Source: Haloarchaeobius salinus
Lineage (GTDB): Archaea; Halobacteriota; Halobacteria; Halobacteriales; Natrialbaceae
Assembly: GCF_024464185.1 (NCBI RefSeq)
Contig: NZ_JANHAU010000003.1
Coordinates: forward strand, 1-64,000
Length of the DNA: 64,000 nt
Reading direction: 5' to 3'
Below, piece by piece: positions 26,504 through 34,523 of the stretch. Both the position numbers and the translations under genes were made by a program. Below the pieces are notes generated by a model. That model saw nothing but the letters and a program-made list of their open reading frames with translations. It had not been told where the DNA came from and searched no databases. Position 1 is the stretch's first letter, and every line of letters begins with the position of its first letter.

Positions 26504-26610
26504 CCTCTGCCGGCCGAACCACCAGACGGTATCGGGTTCCCGACGATACAGTGTAACTGCGGTTCACGATAGACTTAGGCTTTATGCCCTCGGGCGAGCA
26601 ACTCCGTTCC

Positions 26611-27384
26611 ATGCAGCAGGTCAGTCATCACGGTCGAACGACGACATACGACGAGTTCGACCGTGGCGGGTCCGGGGAGACGGTACTGTTCGTCCACGGG
26701 AGCGGCGGGAGTCGACGCCTCTGGAAGTCCCAGGCACGGCTCGCCGACGAGTTCCCCGTGGTCGCGCTCGACCTCAGCGGCCACGGCGGCGCGAGCGACA
26801 CCGACGCGAGCGCCGGCTTCGAGTCGCTGTCGGCGTACGCAGACGACGTGCTCGCGGTGGCCGACGAGGTGGACGCCAGCGTGCTCGTCGGCAACTCGTT
26901 GGGCGGTGCCGTCGCCCTCCACCTCCTCCTCGAACGGGACGCGGAGTTCGACGGCGTGGTGCTCGCAGGCACGGGCGCGAAGCTGGCGGTGCTCGACGAC
27001 CTCCAGGGCTGGCTCGCCGACGACTTCGAGCGCGCCATCGAGTTCCTCCACGGTCCGGACCGGCTGTTCCACGACCCCGACCCCCGGCTCGTCGAGCTGT
27101 CGAAGGAGAGCATGCGTGCCTGCGGGCGAGCGGTCACGGAGCGCGACTTCCTGACCTGCCACGAGTTCGACGTGAGGGACGAACTCGACGGCCTCGACGT
27201 CGAGACGCTCTGTGTCGTCGGCGAGCACGACCGGCTGACACCGCCGCGCTACCACGACTACCTCGCCGACGCGATGGACGGCCGCGTCGCCGTCGTCGAG
27301 GATGCCGCCCACCTCACGATGCTCGAACAGCCGGACGCGTTCAACAGCGCGCTCGGCCGGTTCGTCGCCCGCGTGCAGGAGTAG
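26611..27384 (+). CDS. Alpha/beta hydrolase
   Basis: A 257-aa alpha/beta-fold hydrolase. The oxyanion region is LFVHGSGGSRRLW, the nucleophile elbow is VLVGNSLGGAVAL, the acid is in VVGEHDRLTPP and the histidine in EDAAHLTMLE, so the catalytic triad is complete. Substrate is unknown; similar proteins act on esters, lactones or C-C bonds. The ATG at 26611 is preferred over an upstream one because a GCTTTATGC box lies 27 nt before it. It is divergent from the cdc48 operon and convergent with panB. Confidence 0.9.
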   Translation: MQQVSHHGRTTTYDEFDRGGSGETVLFVHGSGGSRRLWKSQARLADEFPVVALDLSGHGGASDTDASAGFESLSAYADDVLAVADEVDASVLVGNSLGGAVALHLLLERDAEFDGVVLAGTGAKLAVLDDLQGWLADDFERAIEFLHGPDRLFHDPDPRLVELSKESMRACGRAVTERDFLTCHEFDVRDELDGLDVETLCVVGEHDRLTPPRYHDYLADAMDGRVAVVEDAAHLTMLEQPDAFNSALGRFVARVQE

Positions 27385-27413
27385 CGTCGAGCGTTCGGGA
27401 GGGTCGTCCGGTC

Positions 27414-28226
27414 TCAGTAGATGCCGTCGAGCTCGTCCTCGACGTGGCTGTGCTCCTCGGCCGGGAACTCGCCGGACTCGACGGCGTCGCGGTAGGCGTC
27501 CACGGCGTCGGCCATCGCCGCGCGCACGTCGCCGAACTCCTCCACGAACGACGGCGTCCACGACGAGAGACCGACGGCGTCGTCGACGACGAGCACCTGC
27601 CCGTCGCAGTGCGGCCCCGCGCCGATACCGATGGTCGGCATCGACACGGTCGCGGTCACCTCGCGGGCGACGTTCGCTGGCACGTGCTCCAGCACCAGCG
27701 AGAACGCGCCGGCCTCCTCGTGGGCGACCGCGAGGTCCAGCATCTCCGCGGCGGCCTCCTCGGTGGTGCCCTGTCGTGCGTAGCCCAGCTGGTTCACGCG
27801 CTGGGGCGTCAGCCCGAGGTGGGCCATCACCGGGATGCCGAGCTGGCTCATCCGCTCGGTCAGCTCGACGGTGTGCGGTCCGGATTCGAGCTTCACCGCG
27901 TGTGCGCCGGCCTCCTTCAGCATCCGGCCCGCGTTCTCGATGCTCTCCTTCTCGTCGTGCCCGTAGCTCAAGAAGGGCATGTCGGCGACGACCAGCGCAT
28001 CCTCGGTCGCTCGCGAGACGGCCGCGGTCGCGCTCGCCAGCTCGTCTACCGTCACCGGGAGGGTCGACTCGTGGCCGAGCTTCGTGTTGCCGATGCTGTC
28101 GCCCACCAGGATAACGTCCACGCCCTGCTCGTCGACGATCTCCGCCGTCACCGCGTCGTACGCGGTGAGCATCGTGACCGGCTCGTCACCCGCCTTCTCT
28201 CGCACGTCACGCACCGTGGTTCGCAT
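27414..28226 (-). CDS. panB: 3-methyl-2-oxobutanoate hydroxymethyltransferase (ketopantoate synthesis)
   Basis: A 270-aa PanB. It adds a hydroxymethyl group from methylene-tetrahydrofolate to 2-oxoisovalerate, making ketopantoate for coenzyme A. Signature segments: MLTAYDAVTAEIVDEQGVD, ILVGDSIGN (Mg2+ ligand), VVADMPFLSYG, KLESG, VMAHLGLTPQ and TIGIGAGPHCDGQVLV. Haloarchaea have PanB while making the later steps with archaeal enzymes, pantoate kinase and phosphopantothenate synthetase. The ATG at 28226 is chosen because the protein matches PanB from MRTTVRDV and a GCGTTTGA box is 27 nt upstream. Confidence 0.96.
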   Translation of the reverse strand: MRTTVRDVREKAGDEPVTMLTAYDAVTAEIVDEQGVDVILVGDSIGNTKLGHESTLPVTVDELASATAAVSRATEDALVVADMPFLSYGHDEKESIENAGRMLKEAGAHAVKLESGPHTVELTERMSQLGIPVMAHLGLTPQRVNQLGYARQGTTEEAAAEMLDLAVAHEEAGAFSLVLEHVPANVAREVTATVSMPTIGIGAGPHCDGQVLVVDDAVGLSSWTPSFVEEFGDVRAAMADAVDAYRDAVESGEFPAEEHSHVEDELDGIY

Positions 28227-28326
28227 GTACCGAGTTTGCTCGGCATCGCTCAAACGCCTGCCGGTTCCGTGACGACTGGGGTTCACATACCACGGTGCGG
28301 CAGTCGCCGGGACAGCTGCGCCCCTG

Positions 28327-28349
28327 AGGTTTACAACCAGCGTAAACCT
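28327..28349. promoter_or_regulatory. Perfect inverted repeat between panB and its divergent neighbour
   Basis: AGGTTTAC (28327-28334) and GTAAACCT (28342-28349) form 8-bp perfect arms with a 7-nt spacer. It lies roughly 100 nt from both divergent start codons, in a 208-bp gap otherwise holding only the two promoters (near 28253 and 28407). It could bind a dimeric regulator. No matching element was found elsewhere in the window by eye. Confidence 0.5.
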
Positions 28350-28434
28350 TCGGTCGGGATAGCGGCCACCGGGGGCACCACCGCCTGCCCGCGAAATCGG
28401 CAGACCTTACCCGCTGGCGGGGTCAGCACCGTCC

Positions 28435-28728
28435 GTGAGCGATGCAGACGCCGAGGCGGACGACCCGGAGCCCGTCAGCAACCCGGAGCAGGCGGTCGAC
28501 GCGGCCGTGGGCGGGGGCGACGTGGACGAGGGTGTCGACTACGCGTGGGTGATGCGGACGACGTTCGTCGTCACCATCCTCGTCGGTGTCCCCCTCGTCA
28601 CCCTGCTCTCGATCCCCGTCGCCCTCCCGACGTGGAACGCGCGCGCCGAGTTCGCGGTCCGTGTCGGTGCCGTGGTCTGGTTCGTCACCGCCATCGGCGT
28701 CTACCTCTACGCGTCACGCAAGCGCTGA
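28435..28728 (+). CDS. Small two-helix membrane protein
   Basis: A 97-aa protein with an acidic N-terminal 40 residues and two membrane helices (TTFVVTILVGVPLVTLLS and a second near the C-terminus), ending in YASRKR, a positively charged cytoplasmic tail. It resembles a haloarchaeal family I recall as DUF5822, not certain. The start is GTG at 28435, 28 nt after an ACCTTACC box. It converges on the HAD hydrolase gene. Confidence 0.75.
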   Translation: MSDADAEADDPEPVSNPEQAVDAAVGGGDVDEGVDYAWVMRTTFVVTILVGVPLVTLLSIPVALPTWNARAEFAVRVGAVVWFVTAIGVYLYASRKR

Positions 28729-28735
28729 AACAGGG

Positions 28736-29260
28736 TCACTCGACCCACTCGAAGCCGGTGCCTGCGCGGTCGGCCGTGACGGCGTCGCGTTCGGAGTCGC
28801 CGACGAACAGCACGTTCTCGGGCGAGAGCCCCAGTCCGTCGACCGCGTGGAGCAGCGGCTCGGGGTCGGGCTTCCACGTCGAGACCGTGTCGCGGCCGAC
28901 GACCGGCCCCACGTGGCCGGCGAGGTCGTGGGTGTCGAGGGCGACCCGGCAGGCGGCCTCGCAGTTGAGCGAACAGACGGCGACGGGACGGTCCTCGCGG
29001 GCGAGTACGTCGGCGTGCGGGAGGAGCCGCGACTCGCGGGCTCCCTCGCGCTCGTGGGCCGCGATGGCCGCCTCCACGTCGTCGTAGAGGCCGTGCTCGC
29101 GTGCCCCGCCGAGCATCGTCCAGAGGTCGCTGTCGTCGGGGCTGATGCCCGCGTCGGCGTACACCGCCTGCACGTCCCTGGCGACCGCGTCCCAGTCGAC
29201 GACGAGGTCGACCAGCGTCCCGTCGAGGTCGTAGACCACGCCAGCGTACTCGCTCGTCAT
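28736..29260 (-). CDS. HAD-superfamily hydrolase
   Basis: A 174-aa haloacid-dehalogenase-type phosphatase. The nucleophile motif is VVYDLDGTLVD, motif II is the Ser/Cys of VCSLNCEA, the lysine is in TWKPDPEPL, and motif IV is VLFVGDSERDA. A short helical cap lies between motifs I and II, like phosphoglycolate phosphatase, but smaller than usual (174 against about 220 residues). A glycolate-phosphate role would fit the 2-hydroxyacid oxidases in the window, but this is speculation. The ATG at 29260 is the first that places motif I at the N-terminus. Confidence 0.87.
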   Translation of the reverse strand: MTSEYAGVVYDLDGTLVDLVVDWDAVARDVQAVYADAGISPDDSDLWTMLGGAREHGLYDDVEAAIAAHEREGARESRLLPHADVLAREDRPVAVCSLNCEAACRVALDTHDLAGHVGPVVGRDTVSTWKPDPEPLLHAVDGLGLSPENVLFVGDSERDAVTADRAGTGFEWVE

Positions 29261-29367
29261 CGACCGACGGTTGGGCCGAGCCGCGGTTGAGCGTGTCGGT
29301 TCGCGGCGTCGGTCTGCTCCACCACGGCACCTAGCTTCTTGGCCGCGGCAGCCCAACCTCGTCGTGT

Positions 29368-29706
29368 ATGTCCTACACGAAAGCCAGCACGGACGACGTT
29401 GAGTCGGTCGTCCCCGAGGAGTACGGCGGGATGTGGTTCCTCAGGGACGCACTCGATACGGAGGCGCTGGGCGTGACGATCCTCGAACTCGAACCCGGTG
29501 CGAAGGGCAAAGAGCACGACCACGAGGGCGACGGACAGGAGGAGGTGTACGTCGTCGTCGCGGGCGAGGTCACAGTCGACCTCGGGGACGAGACGGTCCA
29601 CGTCGGCGAGCACGAGGCGATCCGGCTGTCCGCCGGCCAGACGCGGCAGCTACACAACGACGGCGACGAGCGTGCCCAGCTCGTACTCGCCGGGGTGACG
29701 CCGTAA
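29368..29706 (+). CDS. Cupin-domain protein
   Basis: A 112-aa single-cupin protein. Metal ligands are the histidines and glutamate of KEHDHEGDGQEEVYVVVAGE, and the second motif is around IRLSAGQTRQLHNDG. Such small cupins are dioxygenases, isomerases or sugar-binding regulators; the family is too broad to assign. It is divergent from the HAD hydrolase and about 90 nt upstream of the next gene on the same strand. Confidence 0.87.
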   Translation: MSYTKASTDDVESVVPEEYGGMWFLRDALDTEALGVTILELEPGAKGKEHDHEGDGQEEVYVVVAGEVTVDLGDETVHVGEHEAIRLSAGQTRQLHNDGDERAQLVLAGVTP

Positions 29707-29798
29707 TCGTTCCGGACGGACCGTAGCCGGGCCACGGTATCGCCGCGACGACGGCCGCGTCCGGAACGGTCAAACCCGTCGGGACGGTACGGTCGGCC

Positions 29799-30380
29799 AT
29801 GATAACGAACCTCGCCGCTGGCGTGCGGGCGTTCACGAGCAACGCCTTCCTGGTCGACGGCGAGCGGACGGTGCTCGTCGACACGGGCGCGAACTTCGAC
29901 GTCACGGAGCGGGTCGCCGACCACGGCGGCATCGACGCCGTCGTGATGACCCACACGCACCCGGACCACGTCGGCAACCTCGGGGACGTGAAACGCGAGT
30001 TCGACGTGCAGGCCTGGGGCTTCGACACCGACCAGCAGGGTATCGACGAGCCCATCGCCGACGGGGAGACGGTCCGCCTCGGCGACAACGAGTACGTGGC
30101 GCTCCACACGCCGGGACACAAGAACGACCACCTCTGCTTCTACAGCGAGGCGGCGGGCGTCCTCCTCGCGGGGGACCTCGTGTTCCAGAACGGGAGCTTC
30201 GGCCGCACCGACCTCGAGGAGGGAGACCACGACCTGCTCGTCGAGAGCATCGACCGCGTGCTCGACCTCGTCGACGAGGACCTGGGCGAGATGCACGTCG
30301 GGCACGGCCCGTCGATGACAGACCGGCCGTACAGCCACATCGAACTCGCCGCCCGGATGGCCCGGTCGGCGGGACCCTGA
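29799..30380 (+). CDS. Metallo-beta-lactamase-fold hydrolase
   Basis: A 193-aa MBL-fold protein. It carries the metal motif MTHTHPDHVGN, followed by ALHTPGHKNDHLCF, VLLAGDLVFQNG and MHVGHGPSM, which give the full set of His and Asp ligands for two metals, in glyoxalase-II-like order. Without a large C-terminal domain it may be a hydroxyacylglutathione-hydrolase-like or other thioester hydrolase. A GGTCAAACC box lies about 27 nt before the ATG. It converges on the ATPase gene, one base apart. Confidence 0.9.
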   Translation: MITNLAAGVRAFTSNAFLVDGERTVLVDTGANFDVTERVADHGGIDAVVMTHTHPDHVGNLGDVKREFDVQAWGFDTDQQGIDEPIADGETVRLGDNEYVALHTPGHKNDHLCFYSEAAGVLLAGDLVFQNGSFGRTDLEEGDHDLLVESIDRVLDLVDEDLGEMHVGHGPSMTDRPYSHIELAARMARSAGP

Positions 30381-30381
30381 C

Positions 30382-31185
30382 TCAGGAGAGCGCGGCCGTC
30401 ACGAGCGCCTCGTAGGCGACCTCGTAGGCGTCGGCGACCGTCGCCGGATGCGACCGCTCGTCTGCCGAGAGCGCGGGCAGCGCACAGCTCGCGAGCGGGT
30501 CACAGAACGACAGCACGTCCTCGACGCGTTCCTCCAGCCGTCCCTCGCGCGGACTCCCGCTGACGGCCTCGCAGGCCCGTCCGTACCGGCCGCCGTCGTA
30601 GACCCTGGCGCGTTCGGGTTCGACGACGGCGACGGCGTCGAAGGCGACGTCCCGGAGCGGGAGCGCGATGTCGGCGTAGGACTCGACGACCGCCCGGTCG
30701 GCCGCCCGGACCGTCTCCCGTATCTCCGCGAGCGCCGGGGCGTGCAGCTGCTCCATCACCGCGTTGAGCTCGTCCAGGGTCCGGACACGGTGGGCGTCCG
30801 CGAGCGGCAGGTGCTCGCGGGCGTCCTCCGGTACGTCCGCGCGCTCGTTGACGACGAACTCGTCGCCGACCCGGTCGAGCACGAACTGGCGGTGGCCCGC
30901 GCCGATGATGCCGGTGTCGCTCCCCGGTGCGGGCCGCCAGAGCCGGTGGAGTGGGTTCAGGTCCTCCGGGTCGGAGTCGCCCGGGCTCGCGACGGCGAGG
31001 CGCTTCGCGTCCTTGCCGTAGAGCCGGCCCTCCGTGACGGCGGCGAGGTAGTCGTCGTGGTCGAACCAGTGGTCGTTGCCGGCGCGGGGCTTGAACCCCG
31101 TGGCGTCGAGGTACTCACAGAGTCCGGTCGAGAAGGTGGTCTTGCCCGCGTCGACGCGTGCGTCACCGGCGACGAGCAGCCTCAT
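30382..31185 (-). CDS. P-loop ATPase, haloarchaeal type
   Basis: A 267-aa protein with a P-loop at its very N-terminus, LLVAGDARVDAGKTTFSTGL, in the [A/G]x4GK[S/T] form. A DHWFDHDDY segment follows and an ESYADIALPL region could be the second nucleotide site. Its layout resembles small GTP/ATP-binding proteins acting on cofactors, but no specific match is recognised. The start at 31185 overlaps the stop of the small upstream gene (ATGA), so they are coupled. Three or four cysteines cluster in FCDPLASCALPAL, perhaps a metal or redox site. Confidence 0.78.
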   Translation of the reverse strand: MRLLVAGDARVDAGKTTFSTGLCEYLDATGFKPRAGNDHWFDHDDYLAAVTEGRLYGKDAKRLAVASPGDSDPEDLNPLHRLWRPAPGSDTGIIGAGHRQFVLDRVGDEFVVNERADVPEDAREHLPLADAHRVRTLDELNAVMEQLHAPALAEIRETVRAADRAVVESYADIALPLRDVAFDAVAVVEPERARVYDGGRYGRACEAVSGSPREGRLEERVEDVLSFCDPLASCALPALSADERSHPATVADAYEVAYEALVTAALS

Positions 31186-31448
31186 GTGTCGAGGCCGTAG
31201 TACCCGGGCTCGTCGTCGGACCGGGGTGTGGCGACGACGAGGTCGTCCGCGTTGGTGATGACCCACGGGATGGCCCAGTCGAGCAGGACGTCCTCGGTCT
31301 CGCGGTCGAGTTCGGCGTCGGTTCCGAGCCCCTGCAGGAGACGGGCGATCTCGTAGACGGTGTACATCTGGTCGGCTTCGAGGAGTTCGTCCGGCTCGTA
31401 GAAATCACACGGGTGAAGATCGTCGAATTCCGACTTCTGAACGGGCAT
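31182..31448 (-). CDS. Small acidic haloarchaeal protein coupled to the ATPase
   Basis: An 88-aa protein (MPVQKSEFDDLHPCDFYEPDE...) with about 25% acidic residues and a mainly helical middle (YTVYEIARLLQGLG). It resembles a haloarchaeal family I recall as DUF5827. Its ATG at 31448 lies 27 nt from a GCTTTAGG box on the minus strand. It overlaps the downstream ATPase by 4 nt, so the two are likely to function together. Confidence 0.75.
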   Translation of the reverse strand: MPVQKSEFDDLHPCDFYEPDELLEADQMYTVYEIARLLQGLGTDAELDRETEDVLLDWAIPWVITNADDLVVATPRSDDEPGYYGLDT

Positions 31449-31953
31449 GCGCCCCCGTAGGACCGTGCGCGACCTAAAGCGTACGGTCCACGGCCGTCGC
31501 TCACGGATCCAGATCGGCCGAACGGGGGAGACCCCCGTCCGTTCGACCAGGCGACGGCCCGGCCGGCAGGATGACAGGCAGTGGTGTGCGGCGTGCCGGT
31601 CGTCGGGTCCGGGTGCAGTGTGCGAGTGTGTCGGCTCGCGAGTGGTGGTGGTGGTGCTGCGCTCTGCTGTCGGTTCACCGTCGGACGACGGTGAGCAACG
31701 GACACCGCAGTGGCACGGTGGGACTGCGGCGCGTGGCAGCAACCGTAGCTACCCCCCGGCGCTGCGTAAAACTATCGGATTTAATATATATATATATATA
31801 TTCTGCTCCGAGTTCTGGGGTGGCCTTCGGAGCAGTCCATAGCTCTCGGTAGCGTGTGGCCCCGTGGGGACCTGGACCCGTACCCGTCGCTGCGTGGCCG
31901 TCCCACGCTCCGTGGCCGGGTCATCTAAGTGGACGGGCCGACTGCTATCGGTA
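31449..31953. other. 505-bp intergenic region before a sensor kinase
   Basis: Apart from the promoters at its two ends (GCTTTAGG near 31475 for the leftward gene, ATCTAAGT near 31925 for the kinase), this stretch has no credible coding frame. It holds an (AT)9 tract at 31784-31801 followed at once by a 9-bp inverted repeat (31803-31835), listed separately. The rest shows GC-rich, TG-biased sequence (for example around 31610-31650) with nothing else I can name. Confidence 0.7.
31784..31835. promoter_or_regulatory. (AT)9 tract with adjacent inverted repeat
   Basis: An uninterrupted run of nine AT dinucleotides (31784-31801) stands out in GC-rich DNA. One base later, CTGCTCCGA (31803-31811) and TCGGAGCAG (31827-31835) form perfect 9-bp arms around 15 nt. 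If the tract acts as a TATA element, transcription would begin near 31820 inside this repeat and run about 130 nt before the kinase ATG. It might instead serve an unrecognised small RNA or be a site of easy melting. Confidence 0.45.
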
Positions 31954-33804
31954 ATGCTCGGGGGGCTCCCGATCACCACACTGTACCAGATGGTACTCGT
32001 CGCCACGACGGGACTGGCGTTCGTCGTCGCCGGTGTGGCCTGGCGGAACCGGCCCAACACCGGTGCCCGCTACCTCGCGCTGACCGCACTCGGTGCGGCC
32101 GCCTGGACCGCACCGTCGCTCGCCCAGAGTCTGACCCCCTCGCTGTTCGTCGACGAGCTGTTCAGTCGGCTCGCGTACATCGGTGTCACCCTCGTCCCGC
32201 CGTCCTGGTTCCTGCTGGCGGCCGAGTACACGGGACACGACAGACTCCACGACCGGCGGGTCCGGACGGGGCTCTGGAGCGTCTCGGCCGTGATGGTTGT
32301 CGTCGCCTGGTCGGGACTCGTCTTCGACCACGGACTCGTCTACAGCCGGGTCTTCGAGGACCCGGGGACGCTGACCGGCATCGGGGTCGATCACGGAGCT
32401 GTGTTCTACCTCTGGACCCTCTACGCCTACGGCCTCGTCTTCGGGGCACTCTCGATGTTCGTCGGGTTCTTCTACCGGTCGACCGACCTCTACCGGCGGC
32501 AGGCCGCGGTGGTCGTCCTGGCCGCGCTCGCGCCGCTGGTCGGGAACCTGCTCTACGTGACCGAGACCATCGCCGTAGACGGGACACCGTTCGGGTTCGC
32601 CCTCGGGAGCGCGGCGCTCGCCTTCGGCGTGTTCGAGTTCAGCCTGACCGACGTGACACCCATCGCCCGCGAGTCGCTGATGACGAACATCAGGGACGGC
32701 GTCGTCGTCCTCGACGCCGAAGGTCGCATCACGGACGTGAACCCGGCGGCCAGCCGACTGCTCGGGCTGGATGGCTCCGTCATCGGACGGCGGGTGAGCA
32801 CCGTCCTCGACGGCCCCGTCGGCGACATCGCGGCGGACGTCGGGGACCGCGAGACCCAGACCCTCGTCACGCTCGACTCCGCCAGCGGCCGTCGGTACGT
32901 CGACGTCCGGGTGTGGCCGCAGTCCGACGACCGCGGCCGCTCGCTCGGGCACCTGTTCTACCTCCGCGACGTGACCGAACGCGAGCACAGGGAGCGCGAG
33001 CTGGAGCGACAGAACGAGCGGCTCGACCGTTTCGCGAGCCTCGTCAGTCACGACCTGCGCAACCCGCTGTCGGTCGCCGAGGGCTACGTCGAACTCGCCC
33101 AGGACACCGACGACGTCTCCCACCTCGACGACGTCGTCGTCGCCCACGAGCGGATGGAGGAACTCATCGAGGACGTGCTCGCGATGGCCCGCGAGGGCGA
33201 GACGGTCACGGACCTGGAGGCGGTCCGCATCGAGGAGGTCGCCCGGGCGGCCTGGGCCACCGTGGAGACCAACGGTGCGACGCTCGAGGTCCGGACCGAC
33301 GGGACCGTCCGTGCGGCACCCACCCGACTGCGACGACTGTTCGAGAACCTGTTCCGGAACGCCGTGGAACACGGTTCCACGAGCCCCCGCTCGCACGCTC
33401 GCGGGGACGCCGTCGAGCACGGCTCGACGAGCCCTCGTTCGACTCCGTCTCACGAGGACGCCGTGGAACACGGTTCCACGAGCCCCCGCTCGCACGCTCC
33501 CCGGGACACCGTCGAGCACGGCCCAAACGGGGCGACAGCCGAGCTGACCGTCATCGTCGGCGACCTGGCCGACTCCATCGACGACGGGCCGGCCGGGTTC
33601 TACGTGGCAGACGACGGTATCGGCATCCCGGCCGACAGCCGCGCGGACGTCCTGGACGACGGGTACACCACGAACGAGGACGGCACCGGGCTGGGGCTCT
33701 CTGTCGTCCAGTCCATCGCCGACGCGCACGGCTGGACGGTGCGGGTTACGGAGGGCGACTCCGGCGGTGCCCGGTTCGAGTTCGCCGGCGCTGTCGTGGA
33801 CTGA
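31954..33804 (+). CDS. Membrane sensor histidine kinase (7TM-PAS-HisKA-HATPase) with N-box repeats
   Basis: A 616-aa kinase. Residues 1 to about 215 form seven membrane helices of the kind found at the N-terminus of haloarchaeal histidine kinases; a PAS domain follows (about 235-345, GVVVLDAEGRITDVNPAA), then HisKA with phospho-acceptor H366 in SLVSHDLRNPL, and a HATPase domain with YVADDGIGIP and GTGLGLSVVQ. The N-box (FENLFRNAVEHG) is followed by an in-frame array of VEHGSTSPRS-type repeats, residues about 470-523, listed separately. The ATG at 31954 is 27-29 nt after an ATCTAAGT box. No response regulator gene is adjacent. The signal is unknown; it may be light, redox or a lipid-borne ligand. 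Confidence 0.9.
   Translation: MLGGLPITTLYQMVLVATTGLAFVVAGVAWRNRPNTGARYLALTALGAAAWTAPSLAQSLTPSLFVDELFSRLAYIGVTLVPPSWFLLAAEYTGHDRLHDRRVRTGLWSVSAVMVVVAWSGLVFDHGLVYSRVFEDPGTLTGIGVDHGAVFYLWTLYAYGLVFGALSMFVGFFYRSTDLYRRQAAVVVLAALAPLVGNLLYVTETIAVDGTPFGFALGSAALAFGVFEFSLTDVTPIARESLMTNIRDGVVVLDAEGRITDVNPAASRLLGLDGSVIGRRVSTVLDGPVGDIAADVGDRETQTLVTLDSASGRRYVDVRVWPQSDDRGRSLGHLFYLRDVTEREHRERELERQNERLDRFASLVSHDLRNPLSVAEGYVELAQDTDDVSHLDDVVVAHERMEELIEDVLAMAREGETVTDLEAVRIEEVARAAWATVETNGATLEVRTDGTVRAAPTRLRRLFENLFRNAVEHGSTSPRSHARGDAVEHGSTSPRSTPSHEDAVEHGSTSPRSHAPRDTVEHGPNGATAELTVIVGDLADSIDDGPAGFYVADDGIGIPADSRADVLDDGYTTNEDGTGLGLSVVQSIADAHGWTVRVTEGDSGGARFEFAGAVVD
33361..33522 (+). repeat. In-frame palindromic repeat array inside a kinase gene
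   Basis: Three full copies (33361-33408, 33409-33459, 33460-33507; 48, 51 and 48 bp) and a partial fourth (33508-33522) encode AVEHGSTSPRS-like units. Copies 1 and 3 match at 46 of 48 bases. Each full copy has a perfect 7-bp palindrome with loop CACGG: CGTGGAA/TTCCACG in copies 1 and 3, CGTCGAG/CTCGACG in copy 2. The two arm changes in copy 2 are matched by two in the other arm, and all four are synonymous. The fourth copy has lost the right arm. All lengths are multiples of three, so the kinase frame is kept. Confidence 0.9.
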
Positions 33805-33849
33805 CTGCGGGGCCTGCGCGAAAAATGTCGATGGTGTACGGCGCTTCGA

Positions 33850-34461
33850 TTACTCGAAGTGGTCGACCGACTTCTCGTACTCCTCGGCGACCTTGTCCCA
33901 GTTGACCACGTCGAAGAAGTTGTCGATGAAGCTGCCGCGGTCCGGACCGTAGTCGTAGTAGTAGGAGTGCTCCCAGACGTCGAGCGCGAGGATGGGGTGT
34001 GCGCCCCAGAGCGCGCCCTGGTCGTGCTTGTCGACCTTGACGTTGCGGAGCTGCTTGGCGACCGGGTCGTAGACGAGCAGCGCCCAGCCACCGGCGGCCG
34101 AGGCAGCCGCCTCGAACTCGCCCTTCCAGCCCTCGTAGGAGCCGAAGTCCTCCTCGATACGGTCGGCGAGGTCGCCCTCGGGTTCACCGCCGCCGTTCGG
34201 GGACATGTTCTCCCAGAACAGCGTGTGCAGGTAGTGCCCACAGCCGTTGTGGGTCACGTTCCCGAGCGCGCCGGCGGACGATGAGTAGTCGCCGGACTCG
34301 CGGTTCTCGGCGAGGGTCTCCTCGGCCGCGTTCAGACCGTTGACGTACCCCTGGTGGTGTGTGTCGTGATGCCAGGTGAGAACCTGTTCGGAGATGGATG
34401 GTTCGAGTGCGTCGTAGTCGTACGGGAGCGGCGGCAGTTCGGCGTGTGATTTCTCGGCCAT
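33850..34461 (-). CDS. sod: Superoxide dismutase, Mn/Fe type
   Basis: A 203-aa superoxide dismutase that turns superoxide into oxygen and peroxide. Metal ligands are visible: His in the WHHDTHHQGYVNG segment, and the Asp and His of ALDVWEHSYYYDYGPDR. The Gly-rich NGCGHYLHTLFWENMSP and GGWALLVYDP motifs are typical. The Mn or Fe preference cannot be read confidently, though haloarchaeal enzymes are usually Mn. The ATG at 34461 has a TTTTAAAC box near 34500, giving a short 5' leader. It lies downstream of a sensor kinase on the same strand, but has its own promoter in the gap. Confidence 0.96.
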   Translation of the reverse strand: MAEKSHAELPPLPYDYDALEPSISEQVLTWHHDTHHQGYVNGLNAAEETLAENRESGDYSSSAGALGNVTHNGCGHYLHTLFWENMSPNGGGEPEGDLADRIEEDFGSYEGWKGEFEAAASAAGGWALLVYDPVAKQLRNVKVDKHDQGALWGAHPILALDVWEHSYYYDYGPDRGSFIDNFFDVVNWDKVAEEYEKSVDHFE

Positions 34462-34523
34462 TTGTATCACCCAGTCCTACCATACGGTCGATTCCCGTTT
34501 AAAAGTTTAGAACCCGTATGCGT

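Noticed and set aside
31447-31842. A 131-codon frame in the intergenic region before the kinase
   Set aside because: It has a composition of many Arg, Ser and Cys residues, unlike acidic haloarchaeal proteins, and it runs across the (AT)9 tract, reading IYIYI.
33361-33522. A frameshift or assembly error in the sensor kinase
   Set aside because: All unit lengths are multiples of three and the frame stays open into an intact ATP-binding domain, so the gene looks functional.
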